Positions 62,565-64,000 of a DNA stretch of 64,000 bases are shown here, in pieces (positions within the stretch are counted from its first letter, which is position 1; every line of letters begins with the position of its first letter). The stretch is from Rhodamnia argentea (taxonomy: Eukaryota > Streptophyta > Magnoliopsida > Myrtales > Myrtaceae): positions 31,605,826 through 31,669,825 of the forward strand of contig NC_063150.1 of assembly GCF_020921035.1 (NCBI RefSeq). Reading direction: 5' to 3'. The notes below the pieces were generated by a model. It was not told the origin of the DNA and searched no databases. It worked only from the letters and a program-made list of their open reading frames with translations. Position numbers and translations under genes: made by a program.

Positions 62565-64000
62565 TACTTGGCATATGGCGATTGAGTGCTTGAAGATTGG
62601 AAAAAAAGAAGGGCCTATGGTGGAGCTTCCATCTCTTAACCGACTCTAACATTGAAAGTCCAGCTTGCATTGAAGATAAAATTGTATTTAAGTTGAAATT
62701 TGCTTTTTTAACCAATGAAGACCTGACTCAAAGTAAAATGAATAATGCTATCCACACTTTTTGACAAGTTGAAGTCGATAACAAGAGCAAAAGTTCAACT
62801 TTGCTTTTGCATATTGAAGTCAACAATTATCAAGCGGTGGTGGAAATGTTTCTATGTGGATACACTAGCTATTTTGTCTATGGAGAGGCTTAAAAAGAGT
62901 TGAACTTAGAGAGAATAAGCTTGTAGAGTTAAGCTTGTAAGAGAGGTGTGTTCTCCATGTAAGCCTACGCAAATGTCATTTTGAAGATTATTTTCTTTCC
63001 TTCGTGTGTTTGTGTGTTCTTCTCACCAAAACCTTCAAAGTATCTAAATTCTTTTGATTCGAACAATTGGTATCAGAGCTAGCAATATCATCCAACATTT
63101 GTATTCGATTACAACTTCTAAAGTTGAACAGAAGAAATTTCAATAATTGGTCCGTCCAAATGAAGGTTCTTTTCAAGTCATAAGATTTGTGGAACCTAGT
63201 GGAGAATATCTACACCGAAGTGACTAATGTTGAAGCAGCTCGATACTTTGAAAAAATGAAGAGAAAGATTCATCGATGGAGTCCCGAAAGAAAGATCAAA
63301 AAGTACTATATGCGATCTTTTAAGCCATGAAAGATACGATGTTTGAAAAAAAAAGCGGGCATGGAGACCGTGAAAGTAGTGTGTGATATATTGCAAAAAT
63401 CCTATAAAAGCAATGATTGTGTGGGATGAGTGCGGGTTCAAACACTTTGAAGAGATTTTGAGTCTTTACACATGAATGACTCTGAATCGATCTCATCGTG
63501 CTTTGATTATGTGCAGACTATTAACCAATTGATGGGTATGGTGAAGAACTTCAAAGTACGGCTTCACAAATAATTATCTATTAAAATAATTAAAATTGTC
63601 CATGTTGGAACCGATCGTGCTACGTAGAATTGCTGGCATCCAAGTCAGCTGTTTTTGGCCGAAATTGTCAAATGTACTCAATTGGTAAAACATGAAAATG
63701 TTTAGGGCTCAACCGACAAAATTAAAAAGTTTATGACTAAATTAGCAAAAGTGTAATAGGTTTATGACTTTTTGGATAATTTTCCCTTCTTGTAGCATAT
63801 GACAATTGAGTGTAAGAAGATTGGTTAAAAAAGAAGGGGGTGGAGCTCCCATCTCTCAACAGACTCTAACATTGAGGAAAAGAGTCCAACTTGTATTGAA
63901 GATAAAGTAGTATCCAAGTTGGAATTTGCTTTTTTAACTAATGAAGAGTTGAGTCAAAGTAAGCCATATGAAATGGATAACGCTGGTTACAATTTTGACA
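62565..64000 (+). mobile_element. Decayed copia retroelement (LTR fragment, PBS, gag relic, second repeat)
   Basis: A direct repeat of about 200 bp (about 62565-62755 and 63792 to the right edge) behaves like parts of two LTRs. The left LTR ends at about 63065 (TTCGAACA), followed by a perfect primer site TGGTATCAGAGC (63068-63079). A gag relic follows, with FNNWSVQMKVLFKS at about 63139-63180 and LVENIYTEVTNVEAA in the next stretch. It is broken by several stops and extends to about 63580. No pol is present. Between gag and the second repeat is one arm of the inverted-repeat family seen at 30177-30711. The element continues past the window. Confidence 0.7.
63590..63786. repeat. Single-arm relative of the 30177-30711 element
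   Basis: It matches the right arm of that element: AACATGAAAATGTTTAG, AATTAGCAAAAGTGTAATAGG and TTTTTGGATAATTTTCCC. Only one arm is present. Confidence 0.65.

Noticed and set aside
1..64000. CRISPR arrays, operons or bacterial mobile systems.
   Set aside because: Everything recognisable is plant nuclear sequence; the repeats present are microsatellites and plant transposons.

Overview
This is nuclear DNA from a flowering plant, most likely a dicot. The evidence is multi-exon genes with GT-AG introns, a plant-type tRNA-Asp, tandem 9-lipoxygenase genes, a plastid-type aminopeptidase P, a plant NF-YB, and copia, TRIM, SINE, hAT-like and Mutator-like repeats. The species cannot be fixed from the sequence alone. 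All exon boundaries were read by eye from reading frame, GT-AG sites and family knowledge; no alignment or search was run.

Layout. 34-3773 (-): 5' part of a mannosylglycoprotein endo-beta-mannosidase gene that runs off the left edge, with a TRIM-like element (1270-1674) in an intron. 4201-4272 (-): tRNA-Asp(GTC), followed by a SINE. 5634-11965 (+): a decayed peroxisomal-type long-chain acyl-CoA synthetase (LACS6/7-like) locus with many recognisable exons but a large internal deletion, an exon-containing tandem duplication and damaged splice sites. 12321-18988 (-): an apparently intact 13-exon Xaa-Pro aminopeptidase of the plastid APP2 type. 19266-20504: a Mutator-like element with long inverted repeats, a perfect 9-bp target duplication and GC-rich cargo. 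20.5-24.4 kb: nested copia and TRIM debris. 24.4-34.5 kb: about 10 kb without a convincing gene, holding small transposons and microsatellites.

34634-40350 (+) and 45431-50573 (+): two complete nine-exon linoleate 9-lipoxygenase genes in tandem (872 and 875 aa), with the same intron phases and intact iron ligands. The 5 kb between them contains a second copy of the first gene's 3' flank, which suggests a lost third copy. 50.6-52.3 kb: microsatellites and an inverted-repeat element. 52531-54417 (+): a three-exon gene for a small protein (about 146 aa) that I do not recognise. 58661-59155 (-): an intronless NF-YB subunit gene. 59.2-64 kb: gene-poor, with a hAT-like element and a decayed copia element at the right edge.

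The genes form no operon-like unit. The lipoxygenases (9-hydroperoxide oxylipins) and the LACS relic (peroxisomal fatty-acid activation) both concern fatty acids, but I infer no functional link from their proximity. The most interesting parts are the decay pattern of the LACS locus, the history of the lipoxygenase cluster, the duplicated splice donor of the APP2-like gene, and the cargo-carrying Mutator-like element.
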